Assembly (NCBI RefSeq): GCF_014635245.1
Contig: NZ_BMCP01000003.1
Span: forward strand, 1-64,000
DNA: 64,000 nt
Origin: Agaricicola taiwanensis
Lineage (GTDB): Bacteria; Pseudomonadota; Alphaproteobacteria; Rhizobiales; Methylopilaceae
Reading direction: 5' to 3'
This document shows positions 36,944 to 46,518 of the stretch, in pieces; the first letter of the stretch is position 1; every line of letters starts with the position of its first letter. The translations under genes and the position numbers were made by a program. Below the pieces are notes generated by a model. It saw only the letters and a list, made by a program, of their open reading frames with translations, was not told where the DNA came from and did no database searches.

Positions 36944-38422
36944 ATGAACGAGCGCATCTACGAGAAGGTCTTCATCGGCGGCGAGTGGGTCGTTCCCAAG
37001 GGCGACCAAGTGCTGAAATCCATCGACCCCTCGACCGAGTACGTCTGGGCTGAGATCGCTCTTCCCGGGAAGGCGGAAGTCGATATGGCCGTCGCGGCGG
37101 CGCGGGCGGCATTGCGCGGCTCGTGGTCCAAATTCTCCGCCACCAGGAGAGGCGAACTCCTGGCGAAGCTCGCCAATCTCATCCGTCGCGACGCCGCAGT
37201 GCTTGCAGAGCTTGAAAGCCGGGACAACGGCAAACCGCTTCGCGATACGCGGGGCGAGATCGACCGTGCGGCAGACTGGATCACCTTCTTCGCAGGTGCC
37301 GCGGACAAGATCAACGGAGAGCAGATCCCCTACCGCCCTGATGCCCTTGCCTATACCCGCCGCGAGCCCATCGGCGTGGTGGCGGCGATCCTGCCCTGGA
37401 ATTCTCCTATCAGCATGTATGCCTGGAAGCTCGGTCCGGCACTGGCGGCGGGCAACGCCATCATCATCAAACCGGCCGAGCAGACCTCCGTGACCGCAAT
37501 GGAGATCGCCAAGCTGATCGAGGAAGCGGGCTTTCCTGAAGGTGTAGTCAGCGTTTTACCAGGCTATGGCGCGGAAGTGGGAGCGGCTCTGGCCGCGCAT
37601 CCCGATGTCAACAAGATCGCCTTCACCGGCGAGCATTCAACAGCGCAGCAGATCATGCGGGCGGCCGCCGGCAATCTGAAGCGATGCACCTTCGAGTGCG
37701 GAGGAAAATCGCCTCACATCATCTTCGAGGATGCCGATCTTGAACGTGCCCTCCAGGTAGCCATGCATTCCGCCTTCCGCTCGACCGGCCAATCCTGCTC
37801 GCTTGGGTCGCGGCTCTTCGTGCAGCGGCCGATCTATGAGAGATTCCAGGATCAAATCGCGGCGTTAGCCGGCAAAATACGTGTCGGCGCTCCCTTGGAT
37901 CCGGCCACCCATATCGGTCCCCATACCTCGGCCGAGCAATTGGCGAAGACCATGAAGTTCATCGCCCTCGGACAGGAGGAGGGCGCGCGGCTGATCGCCG
38001 GTGGTGGACGTCCCCTTGGGCTTGATCGGGGCTACTATGTGCAGCCGACGGTTTTTGCCGATGTAGACAATCGCTCCGCGCTGGCCCAGCAGGAGGTGTT
38101 CGGCCCCGTCCTGTCGATGATCCCCTTCGACACGGAGGAGGAGGTCCTCGCCATGGCCAATGACACTCAATACGGCCTGGTGGCCGGGCTGTGGACGTCG
38201 GATGTGACGAGGGCGCACCGCATCGCCCATCAGATCGAGGCGGGGCTTGTGTCGGTGAACACCTACCGGCCCGTCCATTTCATGCTGCCCTACGGCGGCT
38301 ACAAATTGAGCGGGATCGGCCGCGAGAACGGCCTCGACGTGATCAATCACTACACCGAGGTCAAGACGGTCGTCGTCAATCTCTCCGAGACGCCGGAGCC
38401 GAGCCCGTTCGACGGCATCTGA
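36944..38422 (+). CDS. NAD(P)-dependent aldehyde dehydrogenase
   Basis: A 492-residue ALDH-superfamily enzyme oxidising an aldehyde to its acid. The catalytic set is intact: Glu251 in FECGGKSPHI, Cys285 in STGQSCSLGSRLFV, and the PWNSPI and EVFGPVLSMIPF motifs. ATG 36944 follows GAGGA at good spacing. It is followed 31 bases later by an SDR gene, so the pair probably performs consecutive oxidations of one substrate. Confidence 0.93.
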   Translation: MNERIYEKVFIGGEWVVPKGDQVLKSIDPSTEYVWAEIALPGKAEVDMAVAAARAALRGSWSKFSATRRGELLAKLANLIRRDAAVLAELESRDNGKPLRDTRGEIDRAADWITFFAGAADKINGEQIPYRPDALAYTRREPIGVVAAILPWNSPISMYAWKLGPALAAGNAIIIKPAEQTSVTAMEIAKLIEEAGFPEGVVSVLPGYGAEVGAALAAHPDVNKIAFTGEHSTAQQIMRAAAGNLKRCTFECGGKSPHIIFEDADLERALQVAMHSAFRSTGQSCSLGSRLFVQRPIYERFQDQIAALAGKIRVGAPLDPATHIGPHTSAEQLAKTMKFIALGQEEGARLIAGGGRPLGLDRGYYVQPTVFADVDNRSALAQQEVFGPVLSMIPFDTEEEVLAMANDTQYGLVAGLWTSDVTRAHRIAHQIEAGLVSVNTYRPVHFMLPYGGYKLSGIGRENGLDVINHYTEVKTVVVNLSETPEPSPFDGI

Positions 38423-38453
38423 GCGATAGACAGATCATCAGGGAGGATATGCA

Positions 38454-39227
38454 ATGAGGCTTCAAGGGAAGGCCGGGCTGATCACGGCCGCGGCATCGGG
38501 AATGGGGCTCGCCGGCGCGCTTCGCTTCGCAGAAGAGGGGGCATCCGTTGCCGTGGTCGACCGCGACCATGGGGCGGCAGAGGCTGCCGTGGAACAGATC
38601 CGTGCGAGGGGAGGCAAGGCCTTCGCACTGTCCGGAGATCTGCGCGACGATGGCTTCGCACGCGGCATCGTGGAGGAGACACTGAAGAGCTTCGGCCGCC
38701 TCGACTTCGTCTGGAACCATGTCGGGCATCCGGCCTCGGCACAGGTCGAAGATGAGGACATGGAGAATTTCGCCCTCGCCCTCGATATCAACCTGCGTTC
38801 CGTCTTCAACACCACGGCCGCGACCATCCGGCCCATGCGCGAGGCGGGGGGCGGCAGCATCCTCTTCACATCCTCGACCTCCGGGCTCGTGGCATCGGCC
38901 AACAGCCCCATCTACACAGCGGCAAAGTTCGGCGTGCTTGGTCTCATGCGGGGCCTTGCCCGGCGCTTCGCCAAGGAGGGCATCCGCTGCAATGCCGTCT
39001 GCCCCGGCCCCGTCGACACGCCCATGCTGCGTTCCTTCGTGGCGCGGCCCGATCAGAACCTCGCCAATGACGTGGAGGATCTTGTCGCAAAGCGGGGCGC
39101 GCTCACGCCCATGGGCCGCAACGGTAAGCCACATGAGATCGCCAATGCGGCGCTGTTCCTCATTTCCGACGAGGCCTCGTTCATCACCGGCGTCGCCCTG
39201 CCGGTGGACGGCGGCTCGACGGCCTGA
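38454..39227 (+). CDS. Short-chain dehydrogenase/reductase
   Basis: A 257-residue classical SDR. The cofactor loop reads TAAASGMGLA, and the catalytic tetrad is present as Ser around 140-143, Tyr154 and Lys158 in SPIYTAAKFG. The usual NNAG is replaced by NHVG (residues 88-91). The C terminus (FITGVALPVDGGSTA) is typical. A GGGAGGAT ribosome site precedes it and it forms an operon with the aldehyde dehydrogenase. The substrate is unknown. Confidence 0.92.
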   Translation: MRLQGKAGLITAAASGMGLAGALRFAEEGASVAVVDRDHGAAEAAVEQIRARGGKAFALSGDLRDDGFARGIVEETLKSFGRLDFVWNHVGHPASAQVEDEDMENFALALDINLRSVFNTTAATIRPMREAGGGSILFTSSTSGLVASANSPIYTAAKFGVLGLMRGLARRFAKEGIRCNAVCPGPVDTPMLRSFVARPDQNLANDVEDLVAKRGALTPMGRNGKPHEIANAALFLISDEASFITGVALPVDGGSTA

Positions 39228-39310
39228 CATGCCACGGCCCGACCGCATGCCCCCAGGCGGCCGGGCCGTGTGCCCCCAATCGCGCGGCAGCCTCCGTGAG
39301 GCTCTGCCGA

Positions 39311-40138
39311 TCAGATGATCGTCTTGCGCACCTTTGCCGAGACCCATTCGGAGGCCACGACCGTTGCCAGCACGACGATGAAGATCACCGTGATCTCCGC
39401 CCAGGCGAGGCGTGCCAGGGAGGACTCCAGCTGGACGCCGATGCCGCCGGCGCCGACGAGACCAAGGATGGTTGATTCGCGGATGTTGATGTCCCAGCGG
39501 AACACGGTCATGCCCGCGAAGGCCGGCAGCACCTGAGGAATCACCGCATAGTCCATCACCTGCATCCGCGAGGCGCCGGTGGCGCTGATGGCTTCCACCT
39601 GCCGGTGATCGATCTCCTCGATGGCTTCGTAGAGCAGCTTGCCGACGAAGCCGATGGAGCGAAAGGCGATGGCGATGATGCCGGCCAGAAGTCCCGGACC
39701 GATGATGGCCACCAGAAGCAGCGCCCAGATGAGCGAATTGATGGAGCGCGACGCGACGATGATCAGCAGCGCAATCGGCCGAACGAGGGCAGCGCTGGGT
39801 GTGGTGTTGCGGGCTGCGAGGAAGGCAACCGGTACGGCCATGAGGGTGCCGAGCAGGGTGCCGAGCGTCGCGATGTTCAGCGTGTCCCACAGCGGCAACC
39901 ACAGCCGATCCAGATAGGACCAGCGCGGCGGGAGCGCGCGCGTGATCAGGTCGGCCGCCTGTTGCGGCGCATCTTCAACGAACACCCACATCGTGTTGCG
40001 GTTCATCTCCTGCCAGCAGAAGACGGTGAGGGCGACGAGCGCGAACCAGCCGGCCCAGACGGCCATTTGCCGCGTTGTAGTGCGGTGGCGCCAGACAGGC
40101 TGCCCATTGAGCGTGGAGACGGGCATCACTGCACCCAC
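39311..40138 (-). CDS. phnE: PhnE-type ABC transporter permease (second)
   Basis: A 275-residue inner-membrane permease with about six helices and the binding-protein-dependent loop EAIEEIDHRQVEAISATGASRMQVMDYAVIPQVLP, characteristic of PhnE. It overlaps the preceding permease gene by 13 bases and is the last gene of a phnD-phnC-phnE-phnE operon. The two PhnE paralogues would form the heterodimeric channel. Confidence 0.92.
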   Translation of the reverse strand: MGAVMPVSTLNGQPVWRHRTTTRQMAVWAGWFALVALTVFCWQEMNRNTMWVFVEDAPQQAADLITRALPPRWSYLDRLWLPLWDTLNIATLGTLLGTLMAVPVAFLAARNTTPSAALVRPIALLIIVASRSINSLIWALLLVAIIGPGLLAGIIAIAFRSIGFVGKLLYEAIEEIDHRQVEAISATGASRMQVMDYAVIPQVLPAFAGMTVFRWDINIRESTILGLVGAGGIGVQLESSLARLAWAEITVIFIVVLATVVASEWVSAKVRKTII

Positions 40139-40935
40139 TTTCGAACGTGGCCGGAGGCATATTCGGTCGCCATGACGACCAGGATGATGATGATCAGCAC
40201 CGCGCCGGCCGTGTCATACTCATAACGGTCCATCGCCGTGTTGAGCGTCGCGCCGATGCCTCCGGCACCGACGATGCCGATCACCGCGCTTTCGCGGAAA
40301 TTGATGTCGAGGCGATAGAGCGAAAGGCCGATCAGCCTGGGCATGACCTGGGGCTGGATGCCGTAATTGACGATCTGCCACCAGCCCGCGCCGGTCGAGC
40401 GGATGGCTTCCGCCTGTCCCTCGTCAATGTCCTCAATGGCCTCTGCCAGAAGCTTGGCGAGGAAGCCGATGGTGGCGAAGGAGAGGGTGATGAAGCCGGC
40501 AAGCGGGCCGAAGCCGAACATCGCAACGCAGAGAATGGCGACGATGATCTCCTGGAACGAGCGGGAGAGAGCGACGATGGAACGGCAGATGGCGTGGACA
40601 GGTGCCGGCGCGAGGTTGCGCGCGGCGCCGATGCCGATGGGTACGGACAGGATGATGCCGGCGACCGTCGACGTCAGCGTCATCGTGAGGCTCTCGATGA
40701 TGCCTTGCTGGATGTCGCGGGCACGTGTCAGAAAATCGGGAACCAGGAAGCCCTGGATAAAGCGCACGCCGCGTTCCAGGCCTTCAAATATGCGTGTCCA
40801 ATTCACCTCGATGCTGGCGACGGCAAGCACGAGGTAGACGGCGAAGCCGCCGTAAATGACGAGCCGGAGGGTCGGATCCTGGATGAGGAGCGGGGGCCGC
40901 TTCCAGCGGCGCGGCGAAACGGTGGTGCTGGTCAT
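40126..40935 (-). CDS. phnE: PhnE-type ABC transporter permease (first)
   Basis: A 269-residue permease with six predicted helices and the EAA-like loop [32 protein letters not shown]. It overlaps both phnC (four bases) and the second phnE (13 bases), so translation is coupled through the operon. Confidence 0.92.
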   Translation of the reverse strand: MTSTTVSPRRWKRPPLLIQDPTLRLVIYGGFAVYLVLAVASIEVNWTRIFEGLERGVRFIQGFLVPDFLTRARDIQQGIIESLTMTLTSTVAGIILSVPIGIGAARNLAPAPVHAICRSIVALSRSFQEIIVAILCVAMFGFGPLAGFITLSFATIGFLAKLLAEAIEDIDEGQAEAIRSTGAGWWQIVNYGIQPQVMPRLIGLSLYRLDINFRESAVIGIVGAGGIGATLNTAMDRYEYDTAGAVLIIIILVVMATEYASGHVRKWVQ

Positions 40936-41756
40936 GCCATCCCCGCGACCGCATGATCCGTTTCCACGACGTGGGGCGTCGTTTCGATCTCTTCGGCATT
41001 TTCGTTGTGGATCACGGCCCAGTCTTCCTCGCCGTAGATCGCGGTCAGGGCGGCGTGATCGAGCTGATCGGGCGTGCCGTCGAAGACGATCTCGCCTGCG
41101 CGCAGGCCGATGATGCGATCGACGAACATGCGGGCAAGCGCAACGTCATGGATGTTGATGATGGCGGGCAGCCCTCGCTCACGGCAGATCTCGACGATCA
41201 GCCGCATGATCTGGCGAGAGGTCTTGGGATCGAGCGAGGCGGTCGGTTCATCGATCAGAAGAAGTTCGGGGTCCTGCTCCAGGGCGCGGGCAATGCCGAC
41301 GCGCTGGCGCTGTCCGCCGGACAGCGCGTCGGCCCGCTTGTCGGCGTGCTGTGACAGGCTGACACGATCGAGCAGCGCAAAGGCCTTTTCCACGTCAGCC
41401 TGCGGAAAACGGCGGGCAAAGGAACGCCAGAACGAGACATAGCCCAGACGGCCGGAGAGCACGTTCTCCATGACCGTCAAACGTTCCACCAGTGCGTAAT
41501 CCTGAAAGATCATGCCGATGCGGCGGCGAGCACGACGCAGTTCGCTTCCCGACCGCGCGATCGGACGGCCGTTCAGGAAAACCGATCCCTCGGTGGGATC
41601 GACCAGCCGGTTGACGCAGCGGATCAAGGTGGATTTGCCCGCGCCAGAGGGGCCAATCAGGCCGACAACCTGTCCGGCGTCGATGCTGAATGACACATTC
41701 TTCAGGGCGTGATCGCCCGTCTTGTAGCGTTTCGACAGGTTCTCGACGCGGAACAT
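40932..41756 (-). CDS. phnC: PhnC-type ABC transporter ATP-binding protein
   Basis: A 274-residue ATPase driving phosphonate/phosphite-type uptake. Walker [10 protein letters not shown], signature [15 protein letters not shown] and Walker [11 protein letters not shown] are intact, and the [21 protein letters not shown] stretch is typical of PhnC. ATG 41756 begins the normal [14 protein letters not shown] sequence; the frame upstream to 41867 crosses an intergenic hairpin and is not coding. Confidence 0.93.
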   Translation of the reverse strand: MFRVENLSKRYKTGDHALKNVSFSIDAGQVVGLIGPSGAGKSTLIRCVNRLVDPTEGSVFLNGRPIARSGSELRRARRRIGMIFQDYALVERLTVMENVLSGRLGYVSFWRSFARRFPQADVEKAFALLDRVSLSQHADKRADALSGGQRQRVGIARALEQDPELLLIDEPTASLDPKTSRQIMRLIVEICRERGLPAIINIHDVALARMFVDRIIGLRAGEIVFDGTPDQLDHAALTAIYGEEDWAVIHNENAEEIETTPHVVETDHAVAGMA

Positions 41757-41780
41757 GGCTCTAGCCTTCCAAATAGTCGT

Positions 41781-41807
41781 GGCGGCCCTGCAGAGAGCAG
41801 GACCGCC
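41781..41807 (-). terminator. Intercistronic hairpin between phnD and phnC
   Basis: Arms GGCGGCCCTGC (41781-41791) and GCAGGACCGCC (41797-41807), pairing except for one position, with a short loop. No T-run follows on the minus strand, so it is more likely a partial terminator or mRNA-stabilising stem that keeps binding-protein levels above those of the membrane genes. Confidence 0.5.
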
Positions 41808-41832
41808 CGATGATTGTTCATGCTTCCGATGC

Positions 41833-42789
41833 TTACTTGCAGTCGTAGGAGACGCCGGTTGCCGCATCGATCTGACGGATGACAGACCAGTTCTCCTTGA
41901 AGGTGATCGGCAGGAACTTCTCCTGCGGCGGCTCGGAGGTGCCGAATTCAGCGAGAAGCTTCGAGCCGTTCCAGTCGAAGGAGAAGAAAGCGTCCTGGAT
42001 CTGCTTCTGGAGTTCCGGCTTCAGGTTGTAGACGACGCCGTAACCGGTGGTCGGGAAGGTCTGCGACTTGTAGAGAACCTTGAGCTGGTCCTCCTTGACC
42101 ACTTCGCGCGCCAGCATGCGCTGTTTCACGGAATTGGCGACCGAAGCGGCCAGGTAGTCCTTGTTGGCAACGCCGAGAATGGAGTTGTCATGCTTGCCGG
42201 AGAAAACCGGTTCGAAGTCCTTGCCGGCTTCCATCTTGAATTCGGAAGCGAGGATCGCGGAGGGCGCCTTGTAGCCGGAGTTCGAGGTTTCGGAGGTGAA
42301 GGCGAGCTTCTTGCCCTTGATGTCTTCCACCTTCTCGATGCCGGAGCCCGGATAGGTGATGATTTCCATCTCGTAGCCGTATCTGTCGTCCTTCGACGCC
42401 ATCATGGCGAAGGGGCGGAAGCCGGCGCAGGCGACGGCCAGCGGATTGCCGCCCGTGTTGAAGCCGGCGATGTGCAGACGGCCAGCGCGCATGGCTTCGA
42501 TCTGAGCGGCATTGGACTGAACCGGGAAGAACTGAACGTCCTTGCCCGTCGCCTTTTCCAGGTGCTCCAGGAAGCCTGCCCAGACCTCGGCATAGACGGC
42601 CGGATCTTCAACCGGGGTGTAGGCGAAGACCAGCGTGTCTGGATCAATCTGCTGGGAAGCATCGGACGGAACATCGGCGATCAGATCACCGTCCGCATCG
42701 GTATAGCGGCTGTCGAGCTTGAACTCGGCATAAGCCGGAAGCGATGCGAGGCAGGTGGTCAGCGCCAGGGCGGCGGCCAGGGCTTTCAT
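41833..42789 (-). CDS. phnD: PhnD-type phosphonate/phosphite binding protein
   Basis: A 318-residue periplasmic binding protein with a signal peptide (residues 1-21, ending LPAYA), a [30 protein letters not shown] block, the [22 protein letters not shown] segment and [20 protein letters not shown] typical of PhnD/PtxB-like proteins. AGGAG precedes ATG 42789. No C-P lyase, phosphonatase or phosphite dehydrogenase gene lies nearby, so the exact ligand (phosphonate, phosphite or another anion) is open. A PHO-box-like site lies 58 bases upstream. Confidence 0.9.
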   Translation of the reverse strand: MKALAAALALTTCLASLPAYAEFKLDSRYTDADGDLIADVPSDASQQIDPDTLVFAYTPVEDPAVYAEVWAGFLEHLEKATGKDVQFFPVQSNAAQIEAMRAGRLHIAGFNTGGNPLAVACAGFRPFAMMASKDDRYGYEMEIITYPGSGIEKVEDIKGKKLAFTSETSNSGYKAPSAILASEFKMEAGKDFEPVFSGKHDNSILGVANKDYLAASVANSVKQRMLAREVVKEDQLKVLYKSQTFPTTGYGVVYNLKPELQKQIQDAFFSFDWNGSKLLAEFGTSEPPQEKFLPITFKENWSVIRQIDAATGVSYDCK

Positions 42790-43106
42790 GGTAGGGCTCC
42801 TGAAGGGCGTGGAAAATCTCAGCGCGCCGGACCCTAGGTCTTTTATATCTCAGATTTGTGACGGTTTCCGCGACGGGAAGGACGTCTGTTCCCAGTTCTT
42901 CTTTCCTGAGACGGCAGGGCTGTATAGTTTCGATCGCACTCTTGCATTTCAAGGGGTTAGACGTTGCTATCGGGTCTCCTGACCGGGCTCATTGAGCGCC
43001 CCTTGATGCTTCCCTGTCGGAAGTATAGTTGCCACCGCAACATGGCGCCGTGAGGCGCAGGATCGGGCTCATGTGACACTAAGATTGCCGTCTGCCTCGG
43101 GCTCCG
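42790..43106. other. Intergenic region between phnD and the siderophore operon
   Basis: About 317 bases holding the phnD promoter and the 3' flank of asbF. The PHO-box-like site is at 42847-42864. No gene, and no clear T-rich terminator after asbF, is visible. Confidence 0.5.
42847..42864 (-). promoter_or_regulatory. PHO-box-like site upstream of phnD
   Basis: On the minus strand: CCGTCAC-AAAT-CTGAGAT. The first half-site is identical to one in the phoX PHO box (CCGTCAC), the spacer is the preferred A/T-rich four bases, and the second half matches CTGTCAT at five of seven positions. Position fits a PhoB activation site for the phnDCEE operon. Confidence 0.5.
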
Positions 43107-43952
43107 TCAGACAACCGCTTCGGAAACCCCGAGGCTGCGGCCGACCATGACCCTGGCGATCTCGCCTCGATCTCGCGCAAGCACGTCGAAGGCATCGTCT
43201 CCGAACCATTCCAGCGAGGCTTCAGCAGCAGGATCGACGGCAAGCTCCGTCAGGAAGGAGACATAATCGACCTTGCCGGAGAACAGGGGGGTCATGCCGT
43301 CGCGCCGTCCGCTGGCGGCGTAGACATTGGAGGGTTCGAACAGTGCGAGATCGGCCCGCGACCGGATGTTCTTGAGATGATAGTGCCGGATGTGCGGAAG
43401 CAGGGCTTCATGAGCCGCACCGAGGTCATCACCGCCTTCCCAGACGTGGAGCGCGTCGAAGTTGATCTTGAGCGCGGGATGATCGACCTCCGTTATCAGC
43501 TGCAGGGTGGATGCAGCGCAGTCGGCGAGCGTGTTGGGATGGGTTTCCACCAGAAGCTCTTGTCCCTCGTCGGCGACGATATGGCAGATGCGCCGGAGCC
43601 CCTCCGTCACGCGTGCCCGTTCCCGGTCCCGCGTCTCCAGGCTGCCCCTGGTGCCGGCGAATGTACGGATCTTCCTCGCCCGCCAGTCACGCGCCGTTTG
43701 AGAGAGGGCATGCGCCTTCCGCTCGATGACCGCCTTGTCTCCCTCGGTTGGCAGATAATCGCTGACCATCGAGACCGTGAGACCGAGATCATGCAGCCAG
43801 GCAGCGTTGAGGCAGGGATGGCCCGCCAGGTTGCGGGCATGGACGCCCCAGAGCTCGATGCCTTGAAAGTCGTGGGCGCGAGCCCACAGAGCGATGTCCT
43901 CCAGCGAGACGAGCTGGTGCCGGAAGGTGATGGTGCACAGCGAAATCCTCAT
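43107..43952 (-). CDS. asbF: 3-Dehydroshikimate dehydratase AsbF (petrobactin pathway)
   Basis: A 281-residue TIM-barrel protein of the sugar-phosphate isomerase/AP endonuclease-2 fold, the same length as Bacillus AsbF. AsbF converts 3-dehydroshikimate to 3,4-dihydroxybenzoate, the unusual catechol of petrobactin. Candidate metal ligands are Glu136 (LLVETHPN), Asp166 and His169 (INFDALHV), His192 (YHLKN) and Glu248 (SLEWFGDD). ATG 43952 shares ATGA with the asbDE stop. Without its neighbours the sequence could be read as a generic sugar isomerase; the operon of AsbA, B, C and DE homologues makes AsbF far more likely. Confidence 0.85.
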   Translation of the reverse strand: MRISLCTITFRHQLVSLEDIALWARAHDFQGIELWGVHARNLAGHPCLNAAWLHDLGLTVSMVSDYLPTEGDKAVIERKAHALSQTARDWRARKIRTFAGTRGSLETRDRERARVTEGLRRICHIVADEGQELLVETHPNTLADCAASTLQLITEVDHPALKINFDALHVWEGGDDLGAAHEALLPHIRHYHLKNIRSRADLALFEPSNVYAASGRRDGMTPLFSGKVDYVSFLTELAVDPAAEASLEWFGDDAFDVLARDRGEIARVMVGRSLGVSEAVV

Positions 43953-45259
43953 CCTGCTCTCCTCATGGGGTTGTCGGATTGGCCGCCAAGACCGTTCATG
44001 GCGCACCAGGCGGCGTGAGCTTCACCGAGACAGGCCTTGATGCGGAATTCCAGCGCATCGAGCCTGTCGACGCTCTCGAAGATCGCGGATGCGAGGCTGC
44101 TGTCCGCCGTCTGGGACAGCTTGAGCACGGCGTAGTGCAGGGCCTTGAACCCCAGCGCCAAACCTTCGATCTCGTCGCACCAGGACTGGAACTCCCGGTC
44201 CGGCCATTTCAGGGCGCGCCAATAGAAGGCGAAGCCGTGCTCATAGGCGTATTTGCGGATGGAGATGACCGGCAGCTCGCGCAACGCCTGGGCGAGATCG
44301 GTGAGGTTGACCCCGGCACGGCCATCGAGATGCGTCTGGATGATCCGCCGCACGGCATCGGCAAGGGGATTGGCGCCGGCGATGAAGCAGGCCTCGAAGT
44401 AAGCCTTCACATCTTCCGGCCGGGCTGTCTGCGCTTCGCGGCGGTCAAAGATGTAGCCGCCCGCCACGGTCGGTTGCCGGATGGCGTTGATCACGGTGTC
44501 CCGTGCGATCAGACCCTCCCACCGGAAATCCGGATCGCGCAACTGCCAGATGGCAGGATCGTCGGTCGTCTCCACCATCAGGTAGTGGGGGAAAGGGTTC
44601 TGGTTGAACTTGTTCTCGCGCTCGGGGAGATGGAACATGTCCAGCATCACCATGATGTGCTGGGTTTCGTTCCGGGCGTCGAGCAGGGCGAGAAGGACAT
44701 CGAGGTTCTCCTCCTTGCTGCGGCCATGATCATACCATTCGCGCAGCGTCACTCCGTAGAGCCGGCGGTACCACTGACGGAAGAACTCATGGCTCACGGA
44801 GGGCGCGTGATAGAGGAGCGCGAACTTCTCATCGACGGCGAAATCCGCATCCCAGACCCCGAAATAGAAGGGGCGATGGTCGATGCCCGCCTGTTTCAGC
44901 GCATGGCAGACGCAGGAGACGAAGCAGTGGATCTTGAGGTCCACATAATCCTCGCCGTGGACGCCTGTTGAGGGCGCGAGATCCTGCGCGGCGGCCACCG
45001 GTGCTGGAGCAGCCTCGGTGCCGAGGATGATGTCGGCGATGTCGGAGACGGTCTGGATGTCGCTGGCGGCCACAGCCTCCTCAGGTGCGGCGAAGCCAAA
45101 CTCGAGCTCCAGATTGAGGAAGACCTGAAGGACCAGCACCGAATCGAGGTAGAGATCCTCGTTGAGCCGGGCCTCGGGGCCGAATTTTGCCAGATGCGGA
45201 TTGGCCATATGGTCCTTGAGGACCAGGCGGATGGCCTCGATGACACGCTCCCTCGTCAT
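43949..45259 (-). CDS. AsbD-AsbE fusion: aryl carrier domain plus petrobactin condensing enzyme
   Basis: A 436-residue two-part protein. Residues 1-80 are an acyl carrier domain with the phosphopantetheine serine at Ser40 (LYLDSVLVLQ), like stand-alone AsbD. Residues 81-104 are an Ala/Pro-rich linker (TEAAPAPVAAAQ). Residues 105-436, about 330 long like AsbE, carry the AsbE-type sequence (IHCFVSCVCHALKQAGI, FYFGVWDADFAVDEKFALLYH, HIMVMLDMFHLPERENKFNQNPFPHYLMVE). In Bacillus these are separate genes; AsbE joins carrier-bound 3,4-dihydroxybenzoate to spermidine. One continuous frame spans both parts with no stop. Starts and stops overlap neighbours by four bases on each side. Confidence 0.85.
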   Translation of the reverse strand: MTRERVIEAIRLVLKDHMANPHLAKFGPEARLNEDLYLDSVLVLQVFLNLELEFGFAAPEEAVAASDIQTVSDIADIILGTEAAPAPVAAAQDLAPSTGVHGEDYVDLKIHCFVSCVCHALKQAGIDHRPFYFGVWDADFAVDEKFALLYHAPSVSHEFFRQWYRRLYGVTLREWYDHGRSKEENLDVLLALLDARNETQHIMVMLDMFHLPERENKFNQNPFPHYLMVETTDDPAIWQLRDPDFRWEGLIARDTVINAIRQPTVAGGYIFDRREAQTARPEDVKAYFEACFIAGANPLADAVRRIIQTHLDGRAGVNLTDLAQALRELPVISIRKYAYEHGFAFYWRALKWPDREFQSWCDEIEGLALGFKALHYAVLKLSQTADSSLASAIFESVDRLDALEFRIKACLGEAHAAWCAMNGLGGQSDNPMRRAG

Positions 45260-46518
45260 GCCACCGGCTCCGGGGCAAGGCGCCCCTCGGCGTGGAGCCC
45301 GGCGATCTCGCGGCGGCTGATCTTGCCGTTTGCCTGACGCGGCACGGTGCCGACCTGGATGACTTCCATAGGCACCTGATGGCTGGCGAGATTGCCCGTG
45401 CACCAAGCCCTGATCTCTTCGGCGCTGATCTGCCTGTCGGCGCTGAAGAGAAGTCCGACGCGTTCGCCTGCGAAGCGATCGGCCAGGCGGAAGGCGACCG
45501 CGTCACTGACGCCGGGCTTTGCCATGACCACGTCCTCGACGTCCTTCGGGTAGACGTTGAGGCCTGAAACATTGATGGTGTCATCGAGCCGCGAGATGAA
45601 GACGAGCATGCCGTCCGGCCTGACGTAGCCGAGATCGCGCGTGTGGATCGGGGCCGAAGGCGTGTGGATGATGATCTCGTCGGCGGTCTCGGCATTTGAT
45701 CCGGCCTGAAGCCGGTGATGGGGTAGCACATAGCCCATGTCTTCAGGCGCGCTGACATCGGGATTGATGGCAATGCAGCCGGCTTCAGAGCAGCCATATT
45801 GCTGGAACATGTGCCGGGTCTTGGCCCTGATCTCGCCAAACCAGGCAGAGGGAAGCAGGGTGCCTGATGTCATGACGGCATGGAGGCTCTCGCCGGAGGG
45901 CAGAAGCCGCGCCAAGGTGTGCAGGATGGCGGGAGAGGAATAGAGCAGCGGCCGCTCGACCCCGCGCAGCGCCTTCAGCACGAACTTCGGATTGGCCGTG
46001 TTAACCACGACGGGCACCTGCCCGCGCTTCAGCGCCACCAACAGACCACAGATGAGACCATAGGAATGGGTGGTGGGGCAGGCGACGACCGGTGTCATAT
46101 CGCTCGGTTCGCGGAAGGTGGCGACGTAGGTGTCGATCTCCCGGTCGATGCTGCTCCAGGTGCGGGCGACGCATTTGGGGGCGCCTGTCGTGCCTGAACT
46201 CATCTGCAGGAGTTCACCCTCTCCTTTGACGGGAGGTGCGTCGTTCAGCTGTTCCGCCGCGAGGCTATGATAGAAGAGGCGGTGGCAGCCGGCCGTTTCC
46301 GCCAGACGTCGCGCGGCCGGATAGGGCGTCGCCGGATGGATCGGCATGACGCTGGCGCCCGCCGCCCGGATGGCGAAGAAGAAAGCCAGCCAGTCCGCGG
46401 TTTCAGGGAAACAGACGGCGTAACGCGTGCCGGTGGTGAGGCCGACTTCCCCGGCAAGCCGCAGCGCGGCGTTGTCGAAATGGACGCGGTCATAAAGCTT
46501 GTCGTCGATCTGGATCAT
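45256..46518 (-). CDS. asbC: 3,4-Dihydroxybenzoate-AMP ligase AsbC
   Basis: A 420-residue adenylating enzyme of the ANL superfamily, close to the roughly 410 residues of AsbC and shorter than common acyl-CoA ligases. The ATP loop is MSSGTTGAPKC, the A8-like hinge is GYVRPDGMLVFISRLDDTINVSGLNVYP, and the C-terminal lysine is in NGKISRREI. It should activate 3,4-dihydroxybenzoate and load the carrier domain of the downstream fusion. ATG 46518 overlaps the asbB stop by four bases; the much longer open frame upstream is a shadow of asbB. Confidence 0.87.
   Translation of the reverse strand: MIQIDDKLYDRVHFDNAALRLAGEVGLTTGTRYAVCFPETADWLAFFFAIRAAGASVMPIHPATPYPAARRLAETAGCHRLFYHSLAAEQLNDAPPVKGEGELLQMSSGTTGAPKCVARTWSSIDREIDTYVATFREPSDMTPVVACPTTHSYGLICGLLVALKRGQVPVVVNTANPKFVLKALRGVERPLLYSSPAILHTLARLLPSGESLHAVMTSGTLLPSAWFGEIRAKTRHMFQQYGCSEAGCIAINPDVSAPEDMGYVLPHHRLQAGSNAETADEIIIHTPSAPIHTRDLGYVRPDGMLVFISRLDDTINVSGLNVYPKDVEDVVMAKPGVSDAVAFRLADRFAGERVGLLFSADRQISAEEIRAWCTGNLASHQVPMEVIQVGTVPRQANGKISRREIAGLHAEGRLAPEPVA

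Noticed and set aside
43107..43952. Reading the TIM-barrel gene as a generic sugar-phosphate isomerase or hydroxypyruvate isomerase
   Set aside because: Length and the four-base-coupled operon with AsbA, B, C and DE homologues fit AsbF much better.
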